Shown: positions 23,603-35,483, counted from the stretch's first letter. The stretch is DNA of 64,000 nt from Sclerodactyla briareus (GCA_026419785.1 JAODTK010005560.1:1-64000); one strand, 5' to 3'. The notes: generated from the sequence alone by a model not told the origin. Numbers and translations: made by a program.

Positions 23603-23775
23603 GCATCGCTGTGAACAAGAGAAGGGCAATGGGTGGCAACCCTGACTTTTGTGTTATTGCCCGGGTTTCAATGGCGCGTGAGTGGGGTGCAGGGCCAATA
23701 GGAGTTGAGTATTCTACTTCACAGATCACAAACAGTGAAGTTGAAAGGGGGGAGGGGGGTTTTGTTGACTTTATG
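23603..23775 (-). repeat. Right arm of the large inverted repeat
   Basis: Reverse complement of the 18236-18388 sequence. Key shared words are GCCATTGAA, TAACACAAAAGTC, GGGTTGCCACCC and TTGCCCTTCTC. Beyond it the sequence returns to ordinary AT-rich intron. Confidence 0.8.
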
Positions 23776-24297
23776 ACGGGGAATTCCCTCTTGTCTCTAA
23801 TCCTGCACTGCAGAACGCAAATATGACATGTTGTGGTGAAAGTGAATGGGGTGTACCTCCACCCATGAGCCCCCCCCCCTCTCATTCCACGGCTGGGCCT
23901 GCTGACGACGGGGAAAACATAACAGAAAATTTCTGTGAGAAAGAGTGGTTCTCAAAAAATCTAAGTGGTCCGAACAGTTCAGATCTCCATGAACTTTGTG
24001 TTATATATACCCCTGACCACTTCAGATTGGACATCAATCTCTTGCAAATAGTCACCAACAAGTGGAATAGCCTTTCAAGCTTCTAGAAGATGTGTCTCCT
24101 ATGGAATTGTAATATGCCTTCATAAAACTGTCCTGACTTTTCATTTGTGGGGATATTCGTCAGAGTTCTTGATTCTCTGTACCTTTCGAGAATGCAGTGT
24201 CTCGGGGTCCATCAGAGGATTTGTCAATCTTCTGACGTTCTGGTCTCAGTCCATTAGGTTGGTAGAATTTACTTTTCACTTCTGTTCTCCGCCATAG

Positions 24298-24483
24298 ATC
24301 ACTTGAGGCCCAGCTGATCCCTATTTTGAATCCCTACATCATGAGTTCCTGGTCGCAAACATCCAATGTCAGCACGAGCTGAAACGGGAGCGAGTACGCC
24401 AGCAGAAAGAGGAGCAAGTGCTATGATGCTGCAGGCTCCTCGGCATAAGAGTCTACGAGATGCTACAATCGAGGAACTCGAAG
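24298..24483 (+). CDS. galk1: Galactokinase, exon 4
   Basis: Exon 3 ends GACTGCAG, and this exon opens ATCACTTGAG after CGCCATAG, so the junction reads D-C-R-S-L-E, exactly as in GALK1. Conserved pieces follow in three frames: SLEAQLIP, SNV, GSEYASRK, CYDAAG and KSLRDATIEELE. These correspond to the GALK1 stretch from SLETSLVP through NSNVRH..GSEYP.R..QC to SLRE...EELE. At least three single-base indels are needed to read through. The donor is GAAG/GTGAGT. The following intron to 30972 is 6.5 kb and must contain, or have lost, one more exon (the region RARHVV..E to SHRSLR), which I could not locate. Confidence 0.9.
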
Positions 24484-24898
24484 GTGAGTCCAGATTTGTT
24501 CGTAAGTATATGATCAGCCAGTTAATCCAGGAGGAGTTGTCTGAGGCAGTAGGGGGTCAGTAAATTTGTTGTAATTATCACTTTACCTCTACAGAAGTTT
24601 GATAGAAATTAAGAACACCAAGATGTGTAGTGATTCTTTGCTATTTTGAAACAGTGGGCTGTACTATAGTTCCACAAAGCCTGAATGACCCTGGAAACCA
24701 GAACACAGACACACTTTATGCCACATTTTATTCTTGTTACAACCCCGCTTCTTCAGATGATACGTACCTATTTCAAACAAACATTCCATTTGAATGGAAT
24801 GTTATCGGGGCTTTGATGAATGTTGAAGCTCCTTAGAAGCATCTGGTGCTATTCATAGTCACATTTCTCCTATATTTTATCCTCGCGCCCACCCCTAC

Positions 24899-26025
24899 TA
24901 GGGTTGCGCGGTATCTGGTATGTCACGTAGTACCGAGGTACTAGCTCCGCGGCACCAGTACTCGTAGTACCGACGGCTTTGTATACGACGGTACTATTAC
25001 CAGTACTGTCTAACATTGCCGGTAATGCCGTAAAACCCACTGGTGCTGGTAGTGAGTGTCATTTTCGAGCGGCCGCACACATCGTGTTTCAGCATTAAAT
25101 TTACCCCATAACAAATGCCTTTTTCCTAAAAATAAATTTCTAGTACTGAAATACCCATTCGTTTCATTGTGAGTAATGAATGTTGACCATTCAAAGAACT
25201 GCATGATCATTCCCATTAATTTAGGTATTGTGGGACCAACTGACCACGTTAGTTATGTGGTTTTTTTGTCATACAGAAGTTTTCCATCAAAAAAAAATAA
25301 ATTCCTCTCACATTAACCGGGAAAATTGAATAAGGACCAAAAAAAACTTGGTGGCATTCCTTCATCAGCCCTGAGAATATCGCTATATCAATTCAAATTG
25401 CCGTGAATATTTCGAAATTTTAGGCAAATGAACAACTGTATTTTCTATCAATCACATGGGAATTTTCTGCAATATACATCAACGTTCAGCGACGCGACGC
25501 GGATCAATGTTCGCAGTGCAGTAGTTGTGGCAGTGGTTAGTTTAAACATGTGATAAAATTACAGTGCTCTGAGTTTCAGTTGGCGGCAGATTCCGGCGGT
25601 CACTAGTTGGTTACTGACAACCATACCAGTTCCGCGAAATATAGGCTTTTCTAAGACCTGCAGGCATTAGGCACATGGTAATGCATGCGTATATGAGATG
25701 TGGTCGCGGATGTAGGAACAGAGATATTATTATCCATGCTCTGTGAACGACTGTAAATGAAGACAATTTGAAAACTTGAAAATAAGGATTTAGCCAGAAT
25801 ATTTTTATTATAACGCGGAAAGGGCAAGGAGGAGGTATACAAGGAAAGCTTGAAGTTGAATTGACCTGTGTGATACACAGCTGTGTGTTGTTTAAGTATA
25901 AACAAGTATCAATAACGATCCCTGATGTTTTTTAGACACTATGGGACTACAGGTACCAGCACTGATACCGGTGCCAAGGCATGGGTACTACCGGTTTCAG
26001 CAAATAACTCAGACGCCCAACCCTA
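24899..26025. mobile_element. Non-autonomous hAT-like element with TIRs
   Basis: The left end reads TAGGGTTGCGCGGTATC and the right end, complemented, TAGGGTTGGGCGTCTGAG. Both ends are followed inward by GGTACC/AGTACC-rich sequence (AGTACCGAGGTACTAG on the left, GTACCAGCACTGATACCGG on the right). The flanks ACCCCTAC and CCCCCTCC agree at 6 of 8 positions, compatible with an 8-bp hAT target-site duplication. No transposase is visible in the 1.1 kb. Confidence 0.6.
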
Positions 26026-26256
26026 CCCCCTCCAAAAAAATATGCTCAAATGATTTTCACAAGAGAACTAGTTCGGGTCAAAATATTATTGCAGGGCACA
26101 TCTTCCTCTCCCCACTGCCATGGCGTGCCTGGGCGTCACTTAAGCCGTGGTCAGGTCCATTAGCTAGTTGCTGCACAGGATATGACTGATTAAGTGAATT
26201 ATGATCAATGTTGAGAACACATATCACATGCTTGTTCCCTTACAAACAAATTCTGA

Positions 26257-26747
26257 GAAAAAACATGGTGTCGCCAGGGGTCACAGTAAAGACAGGGTTG
26301 TTCACCTTGATCAGGGTTGAACAAGGGTGAGAACCATGAAACCCATGTCATGACCCCCCTGACTGGTTGTCAACCAAGAGTGTCAACGGTTTGGTGTCCC
26401 ATGTCCAGACATGTTCATGGCAGTGTTACGCAGGGCCAGAATTGGGCACTCCGCTCAAGTAGTTGTCACCCACGTCATTTCATGTCATAGACCCTGCCAC
26501 AGTACATGCCACATTTAATAGATTTCAATGAATAACGGTTGGCATGTTTGACAGTGACATGGTTTGACCCCGCGGTACTAATAAGTGATGGGTGTCACGG
26601 CGGCCCTGACCATGTCACAGGCCCATGTCTGCCCTGGTCTCAACCACCAAACACCCAAGCCTTGACTGGAGGCAAGGGTGTCTGACACCACTATTAAGCC
26701 ACACCCCCGAACAACCCATGTCGACACCCATGAACACCCATGTTTTT
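26257..26747. mobile_element. Candidate MITE with loose inverted ends
   Basis: The left edge has AAAAAACATGGTGTCG and, 25 bp on, GGGTTGTTC. The complement of the right edge has AAAAACATGGGTGTTCATGG, GTGTCGAC and GGGTTGTTCGGG. Ends match imperfectly and no clear target duplication was seen. Confidence 0.35.
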
Positions 26748-28119
26748 ACGGCAAGTTTTTGGAAGGGTTATGCAAATGTTGTCTTTGATCTGGAAGTTAC
26801 TTAATCTCCCTTTACTGGCGGTTCAGGTTTTAAAGCCATGCCCTCGACATACCAGTTGTAATTGGTAATTCTTTTCTCCAGCGAACAAGGGCAAGATGGA
26901 TGAGGGGACATAACTCAGGGGCCGGTAAAGTGAGCGGCGAGCATGCAAGGAACAGCAAGTGGGGACGACATGCCAAGGAACAGTATGAGACATGGTAGGT
27001 CATGTGGAGAGCCAAAATTAGCTGAGGTGAGAACGAAGATGTATCTGGTAGCAAGTCCACATATGAGGGCAGACATTCATGATTCCTCAGAACCCATCTT
27101 TTAGAATTGGAAAGTGGTACTGGAATCTGGTATAGACTCACTTCCCACTTGCCTGCATTGTGGTCCGCATTCAGTTTGGGCATTCGGTCCTACAGTGCAG
27201 TTCGGCCCATGTGGGAATGTTGTAGCAGCGTGCTGGGAATTCAGGCCCATGTGTGAGTGCATAATTTTTTGCAGGTAGGTAATGTCGTGTCGTCAAGCGT
27301 GTGAAGAGTTTGCTGAATATGGTGTAACATTCGTGACGTGCGTGTCCGTTTGTTACGCATACTGTACCACTGTCAGGCTACAGTGCTGAGAACTAAGTGA
27401 CCCCAATTCATGAAGCAGAAAGGAGGATTCTTCCCCGAGGAGCGAGTCTGTGTTCTAGGCCCACTCTGAGCTCCTATCCCTCATAGCATATAAGAGCACT
27501 AGGACTCATGGCTGAGACACAAACAAGAGATTGGGTTTCCCGAGCAGTTGTTAACAATATATGATTGGTAACTCGCAATGACCGTAGAGAGTCACATGAA
27601 GCTAAGTTCCCCATGAAGACTTGGCATGTTAGCGCCCCTTAGCCATGTGGACAGGGTGACCCCGCATGCCTTTCTACATTGATTTAATCTCATTATCGTC
27701 TGTCAAGTATAAAGGGGGGTCAATTCTGACCATCTCTAACAGATTGAATTCTATGGTCACATATTGGAAAGTATACCATTATCATGTGGAGTAATAAAAC
27801 CAATACGTTTGGGGATGAGATTGAAGGGCATCTAGAGATCATTGGTCCATTCTTGGAAGAAAGACAAATTGCAAAATGCTTCTACAGTTCGATTTCGACG
27901 ACCAAGAAGATCAAATTCAAACCAATTAGGGTGAACAACATGGCCAGTTTAAAGACAACGCTTCATCAGAGATGAGCTAGTGATTATTACAATTAATGGT
28001 TTGAATCTGCAGATCCAGTCTCAGTCAGCATAACTTTTTGATTCCTTGACGAGTCGAGGAATAGATGCAGTCATTGCCAGGTGTGAGTGTGTGTAGGTAT
28101 GTATGTGGGTGTGTGGTGT

Positions 28120-30430
28120 ATGTGTGTGACGCCGGCTTGTGAACAAATAACTTGACCCCACCGGATTGATGGAGATCCCACTTGGTCTGTGTGTTCCCCA
28201 TGAAGGTACATGACGCTATTGTTTTGGGGTCAGGTCAGAGTTCATGCTGAGGTCACCAGAGGTCAAAGTCAGAGAAAAACCTTGTTGAACACGATAGAGT
28301 CCAGAAGGTTGGGTCTGGATCGGGTTCAAATTTTGATGTGTAGTTTTTTGGGGGGAGTACAGAAACCCTTATGTTATTGGATGTAGGTCGGGGGTGAATT
28401 TTGAGTCAAACATAGAAATTTGTGAAAAGTCAATAATGTTGCCAATTTTGGCTTGTGAACACGATAACTCGCACCCACACTGTATCGGATGGAGCTATAC
28501 TTGGTATGTGGTTCCCCATGATGATTTCATAAACCCTATGGTTTTTGGGGTAGGTCGGAGGTCCTTTGAGGTCACCAGAGCGTCAAAGTCTCTGTATGAA
28601 AACCTTGTGAACACGATAAGTCAGATGGTTGGTCTGACCCGGTTCAAATTGGTGGGTAGCTGTCTTATGGGGAGTACCGGAAACCTTTTGTTTTTTATAG
28701 GTCGGGAGTGACTGTTGGTCAAAAGAGAAATTTGTAAAAAGCCAATAATTTGGCCAATTTTTGGCTTATGAACATGATTAACTCGCCCCACTGGCTGGAT
28801 GAAGCTCATGACTGGTATGTTTGTGTCCCATGATGAGTACATGAACCCTATTGTTTTGGGGGCAGCGTCAGAGGTCAGCTGAGGTCACCAGAGGTCAAAG
28901 TCTGAACCTTGTGAACACGGATAAGTCCAGAGTGGTTGGTACGACCCGGTTCAAAACTCTGGTGTGTAGCTTTCTTTGGGGAGTAGTACCGGAACCCTCC
29001 TATTGTTTTTAGTTATAGGTCGGAGTGAATTTGGTCAAAATAGAAAATTGGTAAAAAGCCATTAATTTGGCCAATTTTGGCTTGCGAACATGATACCTCC
29101 ACCCCACTGGATGGATGAAGCTCAGACTTGGTATCTGTGTGGTCCCCAGATGATACATGAACCATATTGTTTTGGGCGTCAGGTCAGAGGTTCATTTGAG
29201 GTCACCAGCAGTCAAAGCAGAACACTTGAACACGATAAGGCCAGAATGTTGGGCTGATCGGGTTCAAATTTGGTGTGTAGCTTATTATGGGAGTTACAGA
29301 AACCTATTGTCTTGGTGTAGGTCGGGGGTGGGAATTTTGGTCCAAAAAATAGAAAATTTGTGAAAAGTCAATATTTGGCAATGTGGCTTGTGAACACGAT
29401 AACTCGACCCCACTTGGAATGGATGGAGCTCATACTTGGTAGGTGTGTTCCATGAGGACGTTCATGACCCTATGGTTTGGGTCAGGTCATAGGTCCTTTG
29501 AGGTCACCAGAGGTCAAAGTCTGACAACCTTGTGACCACGATAGTCCAGAATGGTGGTTGACCCGGTTCAAATTGGTGTGTACTTTCTTATGGGGAAGTA
29601 CGGAACCCTATTTTTTTCGTATAGGTCGGGATGAATTTTTGGTCAAAATAGAAAATTGTAAAAAGACAATAATTTGGCCAATTTTGGCTTGTGAACATGA
29701 TCAACTCGACCCACTTGGATTGGATGAGCTCATACTTGGTATGTCCTATTGTGTGTCCCCGTGATGAGACATGAAACCCTATGTTTGGGGGGTCAGGTCA
29801 GAGGTATCTGAGGTCACCAGAGGTCAAAGTCAGAAAACATGGAACACGATAAGTCCAGAATGGTTGGTCTGATCGGGTCAATATTTTGGTGTGTAGCTTC
29901 TTATGGGGAGTACAGCGACCCCTATTGTTTCTTGTGTAGGTCGGGGGTGCATTTTGTTAAAAATTGAAAATTGTGAAAAGTCAATAATTTGGCCATTTTG
30001 GGCTTGTGAACACGATAACGATCGACCCACACTTGGAGGATGGAGATCTCATCCTTGGTATGTGTGTTCCCCATGATGAGAAAAGGAACTCTAATTTTTT
30101 GGGGTCAGGTCTGAGGTTCACCAGAGATAAAGTCTGAAACCTTTGTGAACACTATACATAAGTCCAATAGGTTGGTCTGATCAGGTTCAAATTTGGGGTG
30201 TAGCTTTCTTCAGGGGGATTCAGAACCCTATGTTTTTGGTATAGATCGGGGTAATTTTGGACAACAAAATGGAAAATTTGTGCAAAGTCAATAATTCGAC
30301 CAAATTTTGGCTTGTGAACACGATAACTCGACCCCACCTGGACAGGGATTGAGCTCATCCCTTGGTATGGGTGTATCCCCATGATGATACGTAACCCTAG
30401 TTTTTGGGGGTCAGGTCAGAGTATCATACA
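28120..30430 (+). repeat. ~311-bp tandem array, about 7.5 units, with AGGTCA direct repeats
   Basis: The anchor CTTGTGAACACGATAACTCG or a variant starts at 28136, 28452, 28765, 29081, 29397, 29698, 30003 and 30311, so spacing is 301-316 bp. Each unit has the order GAACACGATAA..TCGACCCCA, TGGA..GAGCTCATACTTGGTATGTG, GTTTTGGGGTCAGGTCAGAGGT, GAGGTCACCAGAGGTCAAAG, GGTTCAAATTTGGTGTGTAGC, CCTATTGTTTT..TAGGTCGG and GCCAATTTTGG. Units differ by many small indels. It lies in the galactokinase intron and has no coding capacity. Confidence 0.92.
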
Positions 30431-30972
30431 GAGGTCATACAGTGGTACACTCTCCACTTGTCCTTGTGTCTGCTTTATGGTTTGTCCGAAGAGTCAAGGA
30501 ATCACTACGCCTTTGGCTTTCTGGTTATTAAAGGTGACAATCAGCCCGCAATTTGATGTTGAAAGTGACTCTTGTGAACGTCAGAATTTATTCAGCACTG
30601 ATGACAGTTGGGATATGGGCAGCTGTTAGCACTGTTCAGTTGGACTTGACCTTCAGATAAGTAGAGCATTTAATAACAACAAAATTTACCACATGGACTG
30701 TGCAACCCCCCATACTAAGTCGAGAGGCTTCTGGCAATTACACAAATGTGGGGAAGTGGTCCACCGCCATCGCCATTCTTTACTGCACGCTAGTCGTTAA
30801 TTCGTCAAGTTTTTGGCTCTGATATGATAGCCCAATAATTGTCCTAGTAGCGTTTTCCTGGTGTCTACCAACTTACTGGAGTTCACTGAAATTTATCAGC
30901 AGTATCACCACCTTTCCATAAATTCATAGATTCACAGATTCCAAACCCGTTCTGTTTGGTGATTACTTGCAG

Positions 30973-31143
30973 AGATGAGTCGAGGTTAGCTGCCCTGAGC
31001 TGGATCCGCTTGTAAGTGCAGCAATGGAGGTTGAGGGTGTCCTAGGATCCAGGCTGACCGGCGCAAGGGTTCAGGTGTGAGTGGTGCATGTGACCATGAT
31101 CAAGAGGAGTTCAGTCGCTAAGCAGTGGAGAAAATGAGTGAGG
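30973..31143 (+). CDS. galk1: Galactokinase, exon with the C-terminal GHMP glycine-rich motif
   Basis: After ATTACTTGCAG the exon encodes [19 protein letters not shown], then VLGSRLTG, in one frame. This equals the GALK1 stretch [24 protein letters not shown]. The glycine motif that should follow (GGGFGGCTVT, the third GHMP motif) is present at the nucleotide level but broken by indels around 31060-31085. It resumes as [11 protein letters not shown] and a degraded VEKMSE. The donor at GAG-G/GTACCT leaves phase 1, which fits the last exon. A 417-bp MITE starts 16 bp after this donor. Confidence 0.92.
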
Positions 31144-31159
31144 GTACCTCTTCTTTAAA

Positions 31160-31576
31160 GGGAAATTCCAGCCAAAAATATTGCAAATGCAGATGATTGT
31201 GCATTAAAAATCTATACAATCAAAACTTTGTTTCATGTTCATAGAATGTTCTGTAGAAGTTATGAATTTTCAAAAGATTAACAAATAATAAATGCTAATT
31301 TGGCAATTTTGCAAATTGGCCACATTTGATGACGTCATACTACCAAGTGAGAGGAAATGTTGGAAATGTTAGAAATATGCTTTCCCCCTAGGATTGGTTA
31401 GATATGACGTCACATGGAAGGTTGCCATTTTGCTGAAAATCAGCCAAATTATATGAAATTTGAGAAGCCATAACTTTTCAACCGAACATGATATGAAACC
31501 TGGAAACACAGTGTATTTGAATGATTTTTTATTCTCTACAAAAAAGGAAGAGTAATGATTCGGCCTGGAATTTCCC
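31160..31576. mobile_element. 417-bp MITE with GGGAAATTCCAG terminal inverted repeats
   Basis: The left end GGGAAATTCCAGCC pairs with the right end GGCCTGGAATTTCCC. Outside are TTTAAA on the left and TCGA on the right, compatible with a diverged TTAA-like target. Inside are two CRE-like words, TGACGTCA at about 31330 and about 31405. It starts 16 bp downstream of a galactokinase splice donor. Confidence 0.7.
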
Positions 31577-31579
31577 TCG

Positions 31580-34500
31580 AAGGACTAAAAGGCATGGTTA
31601 CATGAAGAGCGGAATTTTCCGTACAATCCAGCATTTCCTTCCGGGCCTGTACGACATTCTTGACGCAGTGCTCACTATTCGACGCACTAACCTTCAGAGC
31701 AAAGAACTGAAAAAAGAGGGCTAGGTCCTGACAAATAAGGTGCACCACTACGGAACCTGACTCACAATTTTCAAAATGGAGGAGAAATGCAATTCTGCTC
31801 TCTGCTCAAAGTTTTAGAGGAGGAAAACACTGAGCAGGACTGACATTGTACACGAGAAGCAAATTTCTTGTACAATCCTTTTAATTGAGGCCAAGGAAGA
31901 AATACTCTCTCTTTAATCTCTCAATATGAGGCGCAGGAACTAACCCTTCTCAATCTTCAATCCCTCAATGGGAATTACAAGTAGTCTAGGCATATTAAAC
32001 GTCCTTATCTTAAAAGCTGTTATATTGAGAAAATGAAACTGCTGTCCCCATTTTCATTCGGTTAATTTCCGTTTACAAAAAAAAAAAAAGGCACATCTTG
32101 CAATCCCCTCAAAGTCAGAAATAAATGCTCTCCTACCGTACGCCCTATTTAGTCCAGAAATAAACTGCTCTTCACACTACACCCCTTGATGTAGTAGCAG
32201 CTGAGAGAGCCGAACTCAATGAGTGTAAGCCGTGTATTAGTCTCACATATATACTTAGTGTCTTAAGTCTTACAGTGGAAGGGGGGGGGGGGGTAGATTT
32301 TATCAATTTTCATAGTAAACCTGATTTGAACAAGCTTGCGCTGTGCCATCTTTATATTGTTTGTCTGTGTTGTTATTACTTAAAATTTATGTTTGATATT
32401 TCGACTGGGAAGCAAAATAAATGAATAGATGAATGATAAAATGTCTTTTAGCACAAAATAGGAAATTAGAAATGACAGAAAACACCACAGATTTCAAAGT
32501 CAACATATATTCGACGCAAACGTTATACACAATATACCAATGGCAAACATGGTTCGAAAGGACATCTTGTGCATCGGCAGGTACTATAGTAAAAAATGAT
32601 AACAACAAAAAACTGCTGCCTAGGCGAGGGTTACTGAACAACAACAACAATAGTTATGGTGGGATGAGTGAATAATAATGTTATGAGCAGTACCCATTGA
32701 GCTGTTTGTTGAGTCGGACGTATTCCAGTTAATAGAAGACTTTCCTTGAGTTTAGCTGGAGTTTGGTGGAGCCTGATCAAATTGAATGAGCCAGCGCCAC
32801 ACTGAGCTCTGCCAATTATGAAATTTGTCTAGATGTCAAGGATGTTGCAAGTTTTTTGTCAGTGTTGAGGTGCTCATGGATTCGTGGCTAGCTCTGTGCC
32901 TATGGGTTTCCCCAAATGAACAGCATGAAAGCTTGAACAATTAAATTCATGGACTACATGGGATTTGAGGCTTGGAGGAACCTTGTCTGTATTAGAAAAC
33001 TGGTTACGGACTTTGTAAGAAGTGAAAACCAACTGACATCAATATCAAAGTACATACATTTCAATAAGCTGTCTAACTTTGCTCTGCGTGTGACCAGAAA
33101 AGTTTTACCAATGAAAGGGACGAGTTGTAAAGCTCGATCTGGAGTAATGAAAATTGTAGAGTTGCCAGATGGTCACCTTCTGTTCCAAATACAAATGTGC
33201 GTTCTGTCCAATGGAATGTGAAAGAAATGGTTCTTCCTAAGAATAGAGTGAGCATTTCAAACCTTTGTCAAAACCCCTCCGGAGTAGTGTTAGTAATTTT
33301 ATAAATTCTGTTCACTAACGTTTTTACAAGTCAAACTTTGTAACCAAATGGAATGAACTGGAAAAAAAATTAATAAGCAACCAAAACCTTTTATGTTGAT
33401 AATTTAAGTTTGAAGTGATTTCAGTCCCACCATACACTGACGCCGTCTCCTTACAATATTTAGTCTGAATTATAAAAGTTTTCCCACCTATAATCATCAA
33501 GGCAACTCTCCCATCTCACACTTTCCCTCTAAAGTCTTAGAAAGAAGATGGCTCTCCCCACTTACATCTATAGTCAAGTCCGAATCTTAAATGCACTTCC
33601 AAATGGCAATTCTTCATTGTGTTTCACAGGAACAGTGTTCTTGCCCTTGCATATATAGGTTTCAAATATATCCCTTTATTCGAGAAAACTAGTAATGAAT
33701 GCTCTGGAACATTGCAATCCCACAACCATCAGTTTAAACAGATTGTGTTATGTGATAAAAACTTCATTTGGGGTGACCATCACCTTTGAGCCGTCTGTTG
33801 CTCGATTGCCAGTAGCGGCCTCTTGGGTCATATGGCGTGAGCTCAATTAACAGGTGGTCTTGTGTACTGAAATTATTTGTCTCAGAATCTCAGTATTGTG
33901 GTTAGTAATAGGGGAGAATTTGGGTATCGGTCATTGCAGGCCAAGTATGCTTGCATGGACGTGTTGACTGCATGGTCTTGAACACTCCCATCGTGGGTTG
34001 GCGAACCGACATCCGGCCTGGTCAGTTCCATTTGCCTAGAATGGCAGTCTCCGACATTGTTTAACATACTATTATGTTTATCTTCACTCTTCCATTTCCA
34101 ACTCAGTGTTTATGATTTCTTTGGTTTTTTATATTTGATGCCAATTTAAACTGTCTGAGTCCAGATATATTGCCCCTGAGGGGAGACTCAAGTATTAAAT
34201 TGACCATTTGTGTTTGTATTCGCATTAACGGGTTACACGATGTGTTATTGAATACTTCGCAAATTCACTCCAAAATCACTGTATAGTGAGCAGAGTCTTT
34301 AGCTTGGATTATATCTGTGCAAGGTTTGCTCACTGTCTTGTGTCTATAGTAACAGCCATTAAGGGGAAAATCCAAGACAAAGATGGGTCCAGATAGAATG
34401 ACGATCCAATTTAGAAGACAATACAATAGCTCATATTTCTACGAATTTTCAGGACCAAAAGCACAGCTTTTGTTGTGTTTGTGATTACACTTACAGGAGG

Positions 34501-35095
34501 TATTCAATTGGCAGCCCAGTAAGATAGAATAGAATAATAGGGACGTTTTGTGAATTCAAGTCTGCAGGTAATGAGGTGGACTATTTATTTTGTTCTGACG
34601 GACTATCACCAGTACAGTAATGCTGTCTTTACAGTGTTCACCTAGCTGTAGTGTATGTCATCTTTTTGAAAAAAAAAGCAAAGTGTCGTGATTGCTGTTG
34701 TAGGGGAACAAGTTTGTGGGGACACCAACCTGAATAATTCATGCAGGGTGAGTGAACAACGGTTTGTATCTGTGGGGGTCAAAGGTAGAATCCATTGTGA
34801 CCATTGTAATGTTCTGGTGCTATAGATGATAAAGTATTGGCTCACAGCGATTCTTGACATGAATTTTGTGGAGAAAAAGGGTGACAAAATATGAAAATAG
34901 GTACTCTTTCATCTTCCCTCCCACATTGGTGACTGGGTGCTAACCTTGTATTCTACCGGATATTAGTGACAAGTGACCTTCGCGGCCAATGAAATTACCT
35001 CAGGATTCTTGCATGGTTGCCGTAATTCAAGCTCTAAACTCTTAGATAAAGCCTTGAATTCACATTTATCCCACAAAATAATCACATATTATTTT
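31580..35095. other. Last galactokinase intron, no further gene recognised
   Basis: Short ORFs only. AT-rich sequence at 32370-32440 ending with AAATAAATGAATAGATGAATGA resembles the 3' tail of a non-LTR element. A poly(G) run lies at about 32281-32293. Confidence 0.4.
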
Positions 35096-35101
35096 CTGAA
35101 G

Positions 35102-35221
35102 ACAAAATACAGCGGGAAGGCTACCTTTTATGTTGTTGTGGCCTCCCAAGGAGCCCGAGCACTACTATATGATGCCGCCCGGTGGTGGAGAAAAACATTC
35201 CCAGGGAAGGGTGTAAGGTGA
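35102..35221 (+). CDS. galk1: Galactokinase, last exon
   Basis: Acceptor TTTTCTGAAG is followed by ACAAAATACAGC, so the junction codon G/AC gives D-K-Y-S. The frame reads YSGKATFYVVVASQGARALLYD, like the GALK1 C-terminus (HY.G.ATFY.....GA.VL.L). As read, about 15 further residues (AARWWRKTFPGKGVR) precede the TGA at 35219-35221. GALK1 proteins normally end soon after the GA(R/K)VL motif, so this tail could reflect a frameshift. No canonical AATAAA was found within about 150 bp of the stop. Confidence 0.82.
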   Translation, partial: TKYSGKATFYVVVASQGARALLYDAARWWRKTFPGKGVR

Positions 35222-35483
35222 ATCGTTCATAAATCTATTGCGTCCATTGGTTAAGTGGAGACTTTGCCAGTTATAGCAAATGAATAATTACTGCCCATTT
35301 AATATGATGTTTTCGTACTTGATGGCGGTGAATTCAGGACAGTCTAAATCCCTGAAATACACGATTAGATAGTGACTTCAAAAAAAATTTAAAAATGGGG
35401 AGAATCAGTCATCGATCCATATAGGTGGTTGATACAGTGCACATACTTATGAGAGTGGATTCTTATTGAATAATATTAATATC

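Noticed and set aside
27580-27610. Candidate missing galactokinase exon (ATGACCGTAGAGAGTCACATG resembles LM.ESH)
   Set aside because: Neighbouring sequence does not encode the preceding RARHVV or following NSLR motifs, and no splice sites fit.
28394-30629. ORFs of 60-105 codons in the satellite array
   Set aside because: They shift with every unit and end at indels. No unit-to-unit conservation of frame.
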